DNA from: Gemmatimonadaceae bacterium
GTDB taxonomy: Bacteria; Gemmatimonadota; Gemmatimonadetes; Gemmatimonadales; Gemmatimonadaceae
Reading direction: 5' to 3'
Assembly: GCA_030647905.1 (NCBI GenBank)
Contig: JAUSJA010000030.1
Location: 1 to 64,000, forward strand
DNA length: 64,000 bases
The stretch's first letter is position 1; each line of letters begins with the position of its first letter. The notes beneath the pieces are model-generated. The model did no database searches. It saw only the letters and a list, made by a program, of their open reading frames with translations, and was not told where the DNA came from. Below, piece after piece: positions 1 to 8,087 of this stretch. A program made the translations under genes and the position numbers.

Positions 1-817
1 CGCGGCGCACGGGATCGAAGGCGCTGAGGGTAACGGCGTCCGGGGTGTCATCTATGATGAGGTCCACCCCGGTGGCGCTCTCCAGGGCCCGGATATTGCG
101 TCCCTCTCGACCGATGATGCGGCCCTTCATCTCGTCGTTCGGAAGCGCCACCGCCGAAACCGTAGTCTCGGCCGTCTGCTCGGCGGCGATCCTTTGAATG
201 GCGAGAGCGATGATCTTTTTCGCCTCGCGGTCGGCGTTGCGGCGGGCGGTTTCACGAATGTCGCGAATGCGGTTGGCCGCATCGGCCTGCGCCTCGTCAA
301 CCAGCCGCTGCACGAGCTCGGCCTTGGCTTCCTGGGCGGAAAGCCCCGCCAGCTGCTCGAGGCGACGGCGCTCGTCGGCCAGCAGCCGATCCAGCTCCTG
401 CTCGCGCGAGGAGAGAGCTTCCTGCCGGCGGCCGACGTCAGCGGTGCGCGCGGATGCCTCCTTTTCGCGTTGCTCGAGGAGGTCGTACTTGCGGTTCAGA
501 ACCGTCTCACGCTCCTGAACGCGATGCTCTTCGGCCTCTATCTCTTCGCGGCGCTTGCGGGCTTCGAGCTCCCAATCCTCGCGGAGACGGATGAGCTCTT
601 CCTTTCCGCTGAGGACTGCGCTCTTGCGCAGCGATTCGGATTCGCGCGCCGCTTCGTCGAGAACGCGTTTCGCGGTCTCTTCAGCAGTTGATTTCGCCTG
701 TAACTGCCGGGCCAGCTCGGATTTGGTGCCCGCCCGACGCCCAACAAAGAAAAAAACCGCGGAGGCTAGAGCAATGATTCCAGAGCCAACCGCGGCAATC
801 CATGCCGTTTCAGTCAT
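1..817 (-). CDS. rny: Ribonuclease Y, 5' part (runs off the window)
   Basis: RNase Y is a membrane-anchored endoribonuclease that starts mRNA decay. About 272 codons are present, from an ATG at 817. Visible in order are an N-terminal membrane helix (residues about 6-24, rich in A/I/V/F), a long charged coiled coil rich in E, R and K (about 30-200), then the beginning of a KH RNA-binding domain with the diagnostic [15 protein letters not shown]. The catalytic HD domain lies beyond base 1. The gene is downstream of zapA on the same strand, separated by 82 nt in which no RNA gene is evident. The identification is firm because the TM plus coiled coil plus KH order is specific to this family. Confidence 0.95.
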   Translation of the reverse strand, partial: MTETAWIAAVGSGIIALASAVFFFVGRRAGTKSELARQLQAKSTAEETAKRVLDEAARESESLRKSAVLSGKEELIRLREDWELEARKRREEIEAEEHRVQERETVLNRKYDLLEQREKEASARTADVGRRQEALSSREQELDRLLADERRRLEQLAGLSAQEAKAELVQRLVDEAQADAANRIRDIRETARRNADREAKKIIALAIQRIAAEQTAETTVSAVALPNDEMKGRIIGREGRNIRALESATGVDLIIDDTPDAVTLSAFDPVRR

Positions 818-899
818 TTACCAGATCTATGCAGAGCCCGCGGCATGGCCACAGGCGGCCCCAAGCGCGCCGGAAAGTCGTCGCGTATCTGGGGGTAAA

Positions 900-1196
900 C
901 TAACTCTTACGCTTGGCCGGGGGGAGCCAGGGTCTGATTTCGTCGCTGAGAGCGTTCATATCCGCGGCGAGGGCCTCGCATTGCTCGCGCACCTCGAACA
1001 GCTCGCCAGCGATGCGGAGGGCGGCAAGAATAGTGGCCTTGTGGCTTTCGATCCGCGCACCGGACTCCATCGTCTCGGTAATGAGTTGATCAACGTACGC
1101 GGCGACGGCGCGGGTGTGTTCGGGGGAGGTCTCGGTGCGGAGCGTGTACTCGCCGCCCAGAATGGTGACCGTCACCACATTCTTGCGGGCGGTCAC
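900..1196 (-). CDS. zapA: Cell division protein ZapA
   Basis: This 98-residue protein matches the ZapA family, a small FtsZ-ring-associated protein that promotes protofilament bundling. It begins with a short beta region (VTVTILGGEYTLR) followed by the ZapA-type helix (AAYVDQLI) and a C-terminal coiled-coil helix. Length is typical. Its ATG overlaps the stop of the upstream coiled-coil gene by 4 nt (ATGA), so the two are probably translationally coupled. In many bacteria zapA lies beside 6S RNA, but the 82-nt space downstream here is too short for one. Confidence 0.88.
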   Translation of the reverse strand: MTARKNVVTVTILGGEYTLRTETSPEHTRAVAAYVDQLITETMESGARIESHKATILAALRIAGELFEVREQCEALAADMNALSDEIRPWLPPAKRKS

Positions 1197-1489
1197 GTTG
1201 CGGCTCCCTCATGCTGCTGCCGGAGGAAGCGGACGCGATCGAGAACCTGGCGGGTTCGGGCGCGCGCCGATTCGAGGCGCTTTTTCAGCTCGGCGTTTTC
1301 CATCTCCAGTTTTTCCACGCGCTCGGGGCTGATGCGCATGCCGCCCGCGGACGGATCGATCGCCTTGACTCTCGCCTCCGCCTGAAGCGCGCGGCGACGG
1401 AAGCTCGCCAGCTCATCGCCAAGATGGCGAACGAGCTGCTGAAGCTCGTCGAAGGCAAGCGTGTCAGGACGTTCGCTGTCTGATGCCAA
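1193..1489 (-). CDS. Small coiled-coil protein coupled to zapA (possible division accessory)
   Basis: This is a 98-residue protein I cannot assign to a named family. The N-terminal half is charged and helical (residues 14-45), followed by a conserved-looking PERVEKLEMENAELKKRLE stretch (about 55-75) that is a clear coiled coil with heptad spacing of hydrophobic residues. It ends in a basic segment. The start overlaps the end of pheT by 26 nt and the stop overlaps the zapA start by 4 nt. Its size, coiled coil and coupling to zapA suggest a ZapB-like or MatB-like division-ring partner, but this is inferred from position only. Confidence 0.6.
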   Translation of the reverse strand: MASDSERPDTLAFDELQQLVRHLGDELASFRRRALQAEARVKAIDPSAGGMRISPERVEKLEMENAELKKRLESARARTRQVLDRVRFLRQQHEGAAT

Positions 1490-3830
1490 GTGTACTCTCG
1501 AGTGTTCCCAGGATTTTTGCCGTGCGGCCCTGAATCTCCCTGTCGCGTAGTGTGCGCTCCGGATGCCGGAAGGTCAATCGCCAGGCAAGACTGCGCGTCC
1601 CCGCCTCGACTCCGGCACCGCGGAATTCGTCGAATACATCGAGCGATTCGAGCAGATCGCCGGCCGAGCCCCGAATGGCCTCCGCCACCAGTGCCGAGGT
1701 GATTTCGTCCGGTACGAGCAGCGCGAGGTCAACCTCGATGGCCGGCATGTTGGCGATGGCGGTGTACCGCTTTTCCGAGGCGCCCGTTGCAGTAGCGGGG
1801 AGATCGATCTCCACGCCGAACACGGGAGTGGCCCAGACTGGTGCGTCGAGCACGAGGCGGGATACGGTGCCGACCGTGGTTCCATCGGCAGATACAGTCC
1901 ACAACGCGTCTCCGACGGAGGGAGAACACTGAATGGCGGCGTCAGGATAGGCCACGCCGGCTATCGCTTCGGCAAGTCCTTTCGCGTCCCATTCATCGTA
2001 GTGAGGAGGACGTGGCTCGGTGAAATGCGCCGGCCGGCGGTCGCCCGTGACAACGGCTGCGGCGTGAGTTCGCTCTACCGGCGCGCCGGACGCTGCTTCA
2101 CGCTCAGTCGTGAACACAGTCCCGATCTCGAACAGGCGAATGTTGCGCTGCATGTGGGCGAAGTTGTATTCGGCTCGTCGCGCAAGCGAATCGAGAACGC
2201 TCGCCCGCAGGTACGCCTCGTCCTCGGCGAGCGGGTTCCGGACGCGATGCGATTCGGGCCCTTCGCGGACGAACGGCATTGGCCGGGTCTCCAGCAGACC
2301 GGCGGCGATGAGCTCCGACCGGACGCGCCGCGAGACAAGCTCGAGCGGCGCATCGGGGACCGTGCCCGGGCGGAACGGCCTGATCTCCGACGAGAACGCG
2401 TCGTACCCGTGCAGACGCGCAATCTCCTCGATCAGCTCGATCTCCCCCGTGACGTCCGCGCGGAAGCTCGGAGGCGTCACGACCATCTCGTCGCGCTCGC
2501 GCGTCACCGCGAAGCCGACACTCTCGAGGAAACGCTCGATGCCGTCCGCCGGAATTTCCTCGCCGAGCACGCGGGCGACTCGCGATGGACGCAAGTGGAT
2601 TGATTGTGGCGTCTCGCGCGGCTGAATCGAATCCGTCGGCGTTCCCTCCAGTACTCCGCCCGCCACGCGGGTTATCAGCTCGGCAGCATACTTCACGAGA
2701 TCGGGAATCGCCTCCCTGTCCACGCCGCGCTCGAAACGGTAGCTGGCGTCGGTAGATACACCGAGCTTCCGTCGCGTCGCGCGGATGCGGCGGGGATCGA
2801 AGGCGGCGACCTCGAGCAGGATGTCTCTCGTGTCGGCGCTGACTTCACTTCCCTTCCCGCCGATGACGCCGGCGATTGCCTGTGCGTGTGCGGCATCTGC
2901 GATGACGGTCATGTTATCGTCGAGCTCGCGTTCGACGCCGTCGAGCGTCACGAGCCGCTCTCCTTTCGTCGCGCGGCGCACAACGACCTTGCCGCCACCG
3001 AGCTTCGCGAGATCGAACGCGTGCATCGGCTGGCCGAAGCCGTGGAGCATGTAGTTCGTCACGTCCACGACGTTGCTGATGGATCTTGCGCCGATCGCTT
3101 CGACGCGCGAGGCAAGCCATTCGGGGCTCGGTCCGACCTGCACTCCGCGAATGGTCGCAGTCATGTAGCGCGGCGCACCTTCGGTGTCTGCGACCGTGAC
3201 AGTGACCGAGGGAGTCGTGGTCGGCGGAACCGCGTGAGTAAGCACGGCGGGCGGATAATGCGGGTGATGCAGTTCCGCGCCCGTAGCGGCCGCGATCTCG
3301 CGCGCGAGTCCGTGATGCGAGAGCAGATCGGGACGATTGGGCAGCACGTCCACGACGAGGCGTGTATCGCCGGCCGGCATGACGTCGAGGAACCGCGCAC
3401 CGGGCTCGGCCTGCACATCGAGCGCGAGAATGCCCTCGTGGTCAGTGCCCAGCCCGAGCTCGCGCGCCGAGCAGAGCATTCCCTCCGACACCTCGCCGCG
3501 AATCTTCCGTTTCTCAATCCTGAGACCGCCGGGCAGTACCGCCCCCACCGGCGCGAATGGATAAAGAGTGCCCGCTTTCACGTTTGGTGCGCCGCACACA
3601 ACGTCGTGCAGCACTCCGTCGCCCGCGTCCACTTTCGTCACCCAGAGATGTTCGGAGTTGGGGTGTCTTGCCGCCTCGACCACGCGTCCGACGACGATGC
3701 CGGCGAGGTCCTGACGCAAGGCGATGACATCCTCGACCGTGGCGCACCGCGCGGTAAGCAGATCGCGCAGCTCGATGGGTGAGAGATTGCAATCCACGAA
3801 GTCGCGGAGCCAGCGATACGAAACGTTCAT
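1464..3830 (-). CDS. pheT: Phenylalanine--tRNA ligase beta subunit
   Basis: PheT forms the alpha2-beta2 phenylalanyl-tRNA synthetase with PheS and supplies tRNA binding and editing. The 788-residue protein starts MNVSYRWLRDFVD, chosen because the family begins here and because this ATG overlaps the pheS stop by 4 nt. Longer reading in frame only adds low-complexity residues antisense to nothing. The order is: N-terminal EMAP-like tRNA-binding fold (about 40-150, with HPNSEHLWVTKVDAG), B3/B4 editing domain, B5 domain, and C-terminal FDX-ACB anticodon-binding domain (ending HPERTLRDREI). Length is normal for the bacterial family. Confidence 0.97.
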   Translation of the reverse strand: MNVSYRWLRDFVDCNLSPIELRDLLTARCATVEDVIALRQDLAGIVVGRVVEAARHPNSEHLWVTKVDAGDGVLHDVVCGAPNVKAGTLYPFAPVGAVLPGGLRIEKRKIRGEVSEGMLCSARELGLGTDHEGILALDVQAEPGARFLDVMPAGDTRLVVDVLPNRPDLLSHHGLAREIAAATGAELHHPHYPPAVLTHAVPPTTTPSVTVTVADTEGAPRYMTATIRGVQVGPSPEWLASRVEAIGARSISNVVDVTNYMLHGFGQPMHAFDLAKLGGGKVVVRRATKGERLVTLDGVERELDDNMTVIADAAHAQAIAGVIGGKGSEVSADTRDILLEVAAFDPRRIRATRRKLGVSTDASYRFERGVDREAIPDLVKYAAELITRVAGGVLEGTPTDSIQPRETPQSIHLRPSRVARVLGEEIPADGIERFLESVGFAVTRERDEMVVTPPSFRADVTGEIELIEEIARLHGYDAFSSEIRPFRPGTVPDAPLELVSRRVRSELIAAGLLETRPMPFVREGPESHRVRNPLAEDEAYLRASVLDSLARRAEYNFAHMQRNIRLFEIGTVFTTEREAASGAPVERTHAAAVVTGDRRPAHFTEPRPPHYDEWDAKGLAEAIAGVAYPDAAIQCSPSVGDALWTVSADGTTVGTVSRLVLDAPVWATPVFGVEIDLPATATGASEKRYTAIANMPAIEVDLALLVPDEITSALVAEAIRGSAGDLLESLDVFDEFRGAGVEAGTRSLAWRLTFRHPERTLRDREIQGRTAKILGTLESTLGIRQRTS

Positions 3831-4855
3831 TCCGCGAACTGCTCCAGGAAGCGCATGTCCGAATCGTAGAGCAGTCGGATGTCCGGCAGTCCGTACCGCT
3901 GCATCGCGATGCGTCCGGGACCCATGCCGAACGCCCACCCGATGTACTTCTCGGCGTCAACTCCGGCGGCAATGAGAACGTCGGGATGCACCATGCCGGA
4001 GCCAAGGATCTCCATCCAGCCCGTGTTCTTGCAGCCGGCGCATCCGCTGCCGTGACACAGCTGGCACTCGACGTCCATCTCCGCCGACGGCTCGGTGAAC
4101 GGGAAGAAGCTCGGGCGGAAACGCGTGCGCGTCTTTCCGAAGAAGCGATTCGCGAAGTGAGTGAGCGTCGCCTTCAGATCCACGAAGCTGATGTCTTCGT
4201 CCACCGCCAGTCCTTCGAGCTGCGCGAACATTGGCGCGTGCGACGCGTCGAAGAAGTCGCGGCGATAGACGTTGCCTGGCGCGAGTATGCGAATGGGCGG
4301 CGGATAGTTCTGCAGCGTGCGGACCTGAACGGGCGACGTGTGCGTACGGAGAAGCACGTCGTCGCCGAGGTAGAGCGTGTCGTGCATGTCCATCGCCGGA
4401 TGATCGCCCGGGAAGTTGAGCGCACCGAAGTTGTACCACTCCGTCTCGGCTTCGGGGCCGAGCGCGATGGTGAAGCCCAGCTCGCGGAAGATCTCTTCGA
4501 TCTCCTCGATGACGACGGTGACCGGATGACGACCGCCCTTCCACCGGCGGCGGGCGGGCATCGTGAGATCGGTAGGCGAAGCGTCGCCCGTGCTGGTCGA
4601 GACGGCGGCGACTCGCGCCGCGAGGGCATCGTCGATCGTCACCTTGACGCGATTGACCGCGGCGCCGGCGGCCTTGCGATCCTCGGGAGCGAGCGCCGGA
4701 AGCTCCTTCATGAGCACGCCAAGCTCTCCGCTCTTTCTGCCAAGCAGATGATTGCGCGCGGCTTCCAGCTCCGCGGCGGAGGTCGCTCCGGAGATCAGCG
4801 CTGCAGCGCGGGCATCCAGCGCTTCAGCGGCTTGTACGAACTGGTCGAGCGTCAC
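3827..4855 (-). CDS. pheS: Phenylalanine--tRNA ligase alpha subunit
   Basis: PheS is the catalytic class II synthetase subunit. It has 342 residues. The N-terminal coiled coil (about 1-100) is followed by the catalytic core with HPAMDMHDTLYL (motif 2 region) and the class II motif 3 GMGPGRIAMQRYGL near the C-terminus. A CxxC...CxxC-like insert (CQLCHGSGCAGCKNTG) lies in the middle of the core. The start is a GTG at 4855 with no obvious Shine-Dalgarno. A terminator-like hairpin sits between rplT and this gene, so pheST is either transcribed by read-through or from its own unseen promoter. Confidence 0.97.
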   Translation of the reverse strand: MTLDQFVQAAEALDARAAALISGATSAAELEAARNHLLGRKSGELGVLMKELPALAPEDRKAAGAAVNRVKVTIDDALAARVAAVSTSTGDASPTDLTMPARRRWKGGRHPVTVVIEEIEEIFRELGFTIALGPEAETEWYNFGALNFPGDHPAMDMHDTLYLGDDVLLRTHTSPVQVRTLQNYPPPIRILAPGNVYRRDFFDASHAPMFAQLEGLAVDEDISFVDLKATLTHFANRFFGKTRTRFRPSFFPFTEPSAEMDVECQLCHGSGCAGCKNTGWMEILGSGMVHPDVLIAAGVDAEKYIGWAFGMGPGRIAMQRYGLPDIRLLYDSDMRFLEQFAE

Positions 4856-4890
4856 GTGGCGTGTGCGGCGTGTGCGGCCGTGATGTGATG

Positions 4891-4940
4891 AAATGACAAA
4901 GGGCGGCCCCGGAACGTCTTGCCAGGTTCCCGGACCGCCC
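4891..4940 (-). terminator. Rho-independent terminator or attenuator between rplT and pheS
   Basis: On the minus strand, outer arms GGGCGG and CCGCCC and inner arms GGAAC and GTTCC form a stem of about 14 pairs with one mismatch around a 10-nt loop. It is followed by TTTGTCATTTC. It lies 19 nt after the rplT stop and about 46 nt before the pheS GTG. It could end the infC-rpmI-rplT transcript or attenuate pheST. No T-box elements are visible. Confidence 0.75.
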
Positions 4941-4958
4941 TCGAAGCCGAATCAGGGA

Positions 4959-5324
4959 TCAGGCTGCCGACGAGAGGGCAGCGCGTGCTTTCTCGGCGAG
5001 CGCGCCGAAAGCGGCCGCATCGTGGATCGCCAGATCCGAAAGGATCTTCCGGTCTATCTCGATGCCGGCCTGCTTGAGGCCGTTCATGAAAACACTGTAG
5101 CTCATGTCGTGCTGGCGCGCGCCGGCATTGATGCGGACGATCCAGAGCTTTCGGAAATCGCGCTTCTTGTTCTTGCGATCGCGGTACGCATACTTCCAGC
5201 CGCGCTCCACGTTCTCCTTTGCGGCCTTCCAAAGCTTGCTCCGGGCGCCGAATGCACCACGGGCAGCCTTCATCACCTGCTTCTTGCGCTTCAGGCGCAC
5301 TACGTTCGATCTGACGCGAGGCAT
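4959..5324 (-). CDS. rplT: 50S ribosomal protein L20
   Basis: L20 is a 121-residue assembly protein of the large subunit that binds 23S rRNA and in several phyla represses its own operon. The sequence starts [20 protein letters not shown] and has the family signature [26 protein letters not shown] in the first half, with the globular domain (residues 60-121) following. A good Shine-Dalgarno, GGGAGA, lies 6 nt before the ATG. It is the last of infC-rpmI-rplT, 12 nt after rpmI, with a terminator directly downstream. Confidence 0.97.
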   Translation of the reverse strand: MPRVRSNVVRLKRKKQVMKAARGAFGARSKLWKAAKENVERGWKYAYRDRKNKKRDFRKLWIVRINAGARQHDMSYSVFMNGLKQAGIEIDRKILSDLAIHDAAAFGALAEKARAALSSAA

Positions 5325-5336
5325 TGTGTGTCTCCC

Positions 5337-5534
5337 TTATGCCTGCAAGAGGCGCTTGAGTTTCTTCTCTTCGCCGCGCACCGAGATGGTGGTTGACTGA
5401 CGGAGGCGGCGCTTCCGCTTCGAGGTTTTCTTCGTGAGGATGTGGCTCTTGAACGCCTTGAGGCGTTTCACCTTTCCCGAGCCCGTGATCGAGAAGCGCT
5501 TTCTCGCTCCCCGATGGCTTTTCATCTTCGGCAT
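5337..5534 (-). CDS. rpmI: 50S ribosomal protein L35
   Basis: This 65-residue, very basic protein is L35, recognised by [21 protein letters not shown] and the C-terminal KRRLRQ region. Length is typical. It lies between infC (40 nt upstream) and rplT (12 nt downstream), the usual order of this operon in bacteria, and is expressed from the promoter and leader before infC. Confidence 0.96.
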   Translation of the reverse strand: MPKMKSHRGARKRFSITGSGKVKRLKAFKSHILTKKTSKRKRRLRQSTTISVRGEEKKLKRLLQA

Positions 5535-5574
5535 TTGCTTTCTCTATTGGTTGTAGTGACGGTGTCCGGGGCGC

Positions 5575-6090
5575 CTACTTCGGCGCGAGGATCATCGTCA
5601 TGAACTTTCCTTCGAACTTCGGCTCCGTCTCGACCTTCGCGACGTCCGCGAGCTCCTGAGCGACCCGATTCACGACTACGCGTCCCAGCTCGGGATGCGC
5701 GATCTGACGTCCGCGAAACATCAGCGTCACCTTCACCTTGTTGCCTTCGCCCAGAAACTCGCGCGCGTGGCGCGTCTTGGTGGCAAAGTCGTGCTCCTCG
5801 ATTCCAGGACGGAACTTCACTTCCTTGAGATGGATCACGTGCTGCTTTTTCTTCGCCTGCCTGGCCATCTTGGCCTGCTCGAACTTGAACTTCCCGTAGT
5901 CCATGATGCGTACGACGGGCGGACGGGCAAGCGGCGCTACTTCGACCAGATCCAACCCCTGTTCCACCGCGGCGGCTAGTGCGGTCTCGACGTCCATGAT
6001 TCCGAGCTGCGCGCCGTCGGCTGCGATAACGCGGAGCGGGCTGATGCGAATCTGCCTGTTCACGCGCACGCGTTTTGTCGTGTCCTGAAT
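5575..6090 (-). CDS. infC: Translation initiation factor IF-3, probable AUU start
   Basis: IF-3 binds the 30S subunit and proofreads the start codon. The protein matches the family throughout: RVNRQIRISPLRVI at the N-terminus, an N-domain (about 10-80), a basic linker with ARQAKKKQ, and a C-domain ending MTMILAPK. An ATG is missing at the N-terminus. A GTG at 6069 would begin right at the conserved RVNRQIR. Seven codons upstream is ATT (6090) preceded by GAGGT with 8 nt spacing, which gives the N-terminus QDTTKRVRVNRQIR typical of IF-3. In E. coli infC uses AUU so that IF-3 represses its own translation; I therefore choose ATT (171 residues). First gene of infC-rpmI-rplT. Confidence 0.9.
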   Translation of the reverse strand: MQDTTKRVRVNRQIRISPLRVIAADGAQLGIMDVETALAAAVEQGLDLVEVAPLARPPVVRIMDYGKFKFEQAKMARQAKKKQHVIHLKEVKFRPGIEEHDFATKTRHAREFLGEGNKVKVTLMFRGRQIAHPELGRVVVNRVAQELADVAKVETEPKFEGKFMTMILAPK

Positions 6091-6120
6091 ACTCGCTACC
6101 TCAATGAAAGAATTAGGCTC

Positions 6121-6158
6121 GAGAAACGAAAAGCGCGGACCCTTGAAAGAGCCCGCGC
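6121..6158 (-). terminator. Attenuator-like terminator in the infC leader
   Basis: On the minus strand, GCGCGG and CCGCGC arms plus a wobble pair and CTC/GGG close a TTTCAA loop. The stem is followed immediately by TTTTCGTTTCTC. It lies about 30 nt before the proposed ATT start and about 125 nt after the predicted transcription start, so it is inside the leader and not at an operon end. This points to transcriptional attenuation of infC-rpmI-rplT. An upstream arm pair AGCCA/TGGCT (about 6169-6210) could be an alternative structure. Confidence 0.7.
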
Positions 6159-6287
6159 GCAGACGGAGCCAAATGGACCTTCGGCGCCGAGTGGCTTGAA
6201 CTCCTGCAGCACGCCTCGCTCGAAGACGAGGGCCAGAGGGTGAGGCAGCCCGCCCGGGCCGCCCGCTTGTCGTTTTGTAACTGGCTA

Positions 6288-6316
6288 AGGATAAACGAGT
6301 TGGCCCCTGCGTGCAA
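6288..6316 (-). promoter_or_regulatory. Sigma-70-type promoter for infC-rpmI-rplT
   Basis: On the minus strand TTGCAC (6316-6311) and TATCCT (6293-6288) are separated by exactly 17 nt. The expected transcription start is near 6281, giving a leader of about 190 nt that contains the attenuator hairpin. Matches are 5/6 to TTGACA-like and 4/6 to TATAAT-like hexamers, and the location downstream of an unrelated gene end fits. Confidence 0.6.
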
Positions 6317-6320
6317 GCGC

Positions 6321-6348
6321 GGTCAGGCAGGTTCGGTCAGGCAGGTTC
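6321..6348. repeat. 14-bp perfect tandem duplication at the MBL gene stop
   Basis: The unit GGTCAGGCAGGTTC occurs twice head to tail (6321-6334 and 6335-6348). The second copy contains the stop codon of the MBL-fold gene and the first repeats it just outside, so the duplication does not alter the protein. It probably arose by slippage. Confidence 0.8.
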
Positions 6349-7218
6349 GGGCTTGAGCCGGTAACTCTTGCCATCGTGCTCGACCCGACCCCACGGGATC
6401 GTCGCGTCGTGCTCGAATATCAACAGCCAGTTCTCCTCCTCCGCCTGCCGGAGAATCCTCCTCTTGGTTTCCAGCGTCACGAGCGGCTCGACGTCGTAGC
6501 CCATGATCCACGGAAGCGGCAGGTGGGCATGGGTCGGAAGCATGTCCCCAAGATAGAACGCGCGCTCGCCTTCGGACTCGATCATGACACTCTGATGATA
6601 TGGAGTGTGGCCGGGAGTCGGAACGACGCGGATCCCCTTCACTATCTCCTTTTCCCTGCTTACGAACTCGAACCGGTGCGCCTTGACCACGGGAATGAAA
6701 TTGCGCTCGAAATAACTCGCCGCCGTGCGCTCGTTGGTATGAGTCGCGTAATCGTACTCGCCGCGCTTCACTATGTATCGCGCTCTCGGAAAGGACACGG
6801 CAACCTCGCCGTGCTCATCGAGATACGTGTTGCCGCCGGCGTGATCGAAATGCAGGTGCGTGTTGATCACGATCCCCACGTCCGCCGCAGCGACGCCCAG
6901 CTGCGCGAGCCCGTCTTCCAGCGACGTGCGGCCATTGCCCCCTTCGTTCTCGATTCCGTAGATGTCCTTGAATTTCTGGTCTTCCTTGTTGCCGGCGCCG
7001 GTATCCATGAGAACAAGACCCGACGCGTGCTCGACAAGCAGGCATCGCATCCCGAGCTGGATACGGTTGCGCTCGTCGGCGGAAACGCGTCTTTCCCAGA
7101 GCGGCTTGGGGACGACGCCGAACATTGCACCTCCGTCGAGGCGTTGACCTCCGGCTTGAATCGCGTGCACCGTCAGGCCGCCAATCTTTCGAGTCCGCAC
7201 GAGCGGCAGTGGCTTCAT
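6337..7218 (-). CDS. MBL-fold metallo-hydrolase (lactonase-like)
   Basis: This 293-residue protein has the metallo-beta-lactamase fold. Zinc ligands are in THLHFDHAGG, in GHTPYHQ, in the GDMLPTHAH region and in a C-terminal FEHDATIPWG. The arrangement is that of the AHL-lactonase/YtnP-like branch, which hydrolyses lactones or related esters, but the substrate cannot be read from sequence. The start MKPLPLVRTRKIGG overlaps the exonuclease stop by 4 nt. As the third gene of arcA-exonuclease-MBL it probably shares Rex control. Downstream lies the infC promoter. Confidence 0.85.
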   Translation of the reverse strand: MKPLPLVRTRKIGGLTVHAIQAGGQRLDGGAMFGVVPKPLWERRVSADERNRIQLGMRCLLVEHASGLVLMDTGAGNKEDQKFKDIYGIENEGGNGRTSLEDGLAQLGVAAADVGIVINTHLHFDHAGGNTYLDEHGEVAVSFPRARYIVKRGEYDYATHTNERTAASYFERNFIPVVKAHRFEFVSREKEIVKGIRVVPTPGHTPYHQSVMIESEGERAFYLGDMLPTHAHLPLPWIMGYDVEPLVTLETKRRILRQAEEENWLLIFEHDATIPWGRVEHDGKSYRLKPEPA

Positions 7219-8087
7219 GCGGTCGTGTCCCGGTTCACAGGCGACGGGAATGCACTTCTCCGCTTCTTCTTCGCCCGGGGGGAGCGCGCGCCGAGCAGAA
7301 GATCGAGGTCTTCCCACGTCGTGCATCCGCGCTGAGCGGCGTCGTCAAGCAGCCGGATCAGGCAGTGGGCCGTGGCGAGAGCATCACCGGCAGCGCGGTG
7401 CCGGCCGGCGATCTCGACGCCGTAGTAATTCGCCACGTAGTCGAGCGATCTCCGTGGAAGATGTGGCAAAAGGCGTCGCGCGAGGCGCACGGTGCATAGC
7501 CGGCGTCCGAACAGCTGCGTGCCCGATGCGCGGTTGATTTCGTGGGAGACGAACTTCCAGTCGAACGCGGCGTTGTGCGCGACGAAGACATTTCCCGCCA
7601 GCGCCTGCATGACTTCCGGCGCGATGACGGAAAACGTCGGCGCGTCCTTCACCATTTCCCAGCTGATATTCGTCAGCTGCGTGATGAACCGGGGAATGGA
7701 TCGCTCCGGATTCACGAGCGTCTCGAACATTTCCTTCACTTCCCCGTCGCGGACGATGACCGCGGCAATCTCGGTGATGCGATCGGCGGGTGGGCGTCCG
7801 CCCGTCGTCTCGACATCCACGACGGCATACGACAGCCCGGCGAGCGGCTGAGCCGGGAGTCGCAGCGTCGTCAGCGTCCACCTGCCGAGCGGATCGCACA
7901 CGAACTCCGGACGTCCCGCGAACATCGCCTGAGCCATGTGCTCGGCGACGATCCGCGGTGCCGCCGGAAGATTGCAGATGTGACCGATGAGATCCACGAC
8001 GTCCGCCGGCCCCTTCTCGAGGTACTTCGCGGCGCGGTCCGTCAGCAGGGTCGGCTCGGGCCGGCTCCGAATGCCTCCATACGTCAT
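7215..8087 (-). CDS. DnaQ-like 3'-5' exonuclease (DEDDh)
   Basis: This 290-residue protein carries a DEDDh exonuclease domain (about 95-260): DVETTG (Exo I), VFVAHNAAFD (Exo II), and HRAAGDALAT (Exo III with the catalytic His and Asp). It resembles the epsilon subunit or the PolC exonuclease module and probably trims DNA or RNA 3' ends. The preceding ~90 residues are helical and match nothing I know. The start MTYGGIRSRP was chosen because it overlaps the arcA stop by 4 nt and because the longer frame upstream is antisense-like arginine-rich sequence. Why it is coupled to arginine deiminase is unclear. Confidence 0.88.
   Translation of the reverse strand: MTYGGIRSRPEPTLLTDRAAKYLEKGPADVVDLIGHICNLPAAPRIVAEHMAQAMFAGRPEFVCDPLGRWTLTTLRLPAQPLAGLSYAVVDVETTGGRPPADRITEIAAVIVRDGEVKEMFETLVNPERSIPRFITQLTNISWEMVKDAPTFSVIAPEVMQALAGNVFVAHNAAFDWKFVSHEINRASGTQLFGRRLCTVRLARRLLPHLPRRSLDYVANYYGVEIAGRHRAAGDALATAHCLIRLLDDAAQRGCTTWEDLDLLLGARSPRAKKKRRSAFPSPVNRDTTA

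Noticed and set aside
818-899. 6S RNA near zapA
   Set aside because: The gap is only 82 nt and shows no extended bulged hairpin; a 6S RNA needs about 180 nt.
4856-4958. T-box riboswitch or Phe leader peptide before pheST
   Set aside because: No T-box consensus element and no run of Phe codons in an early small frame; only a plain hairpin.
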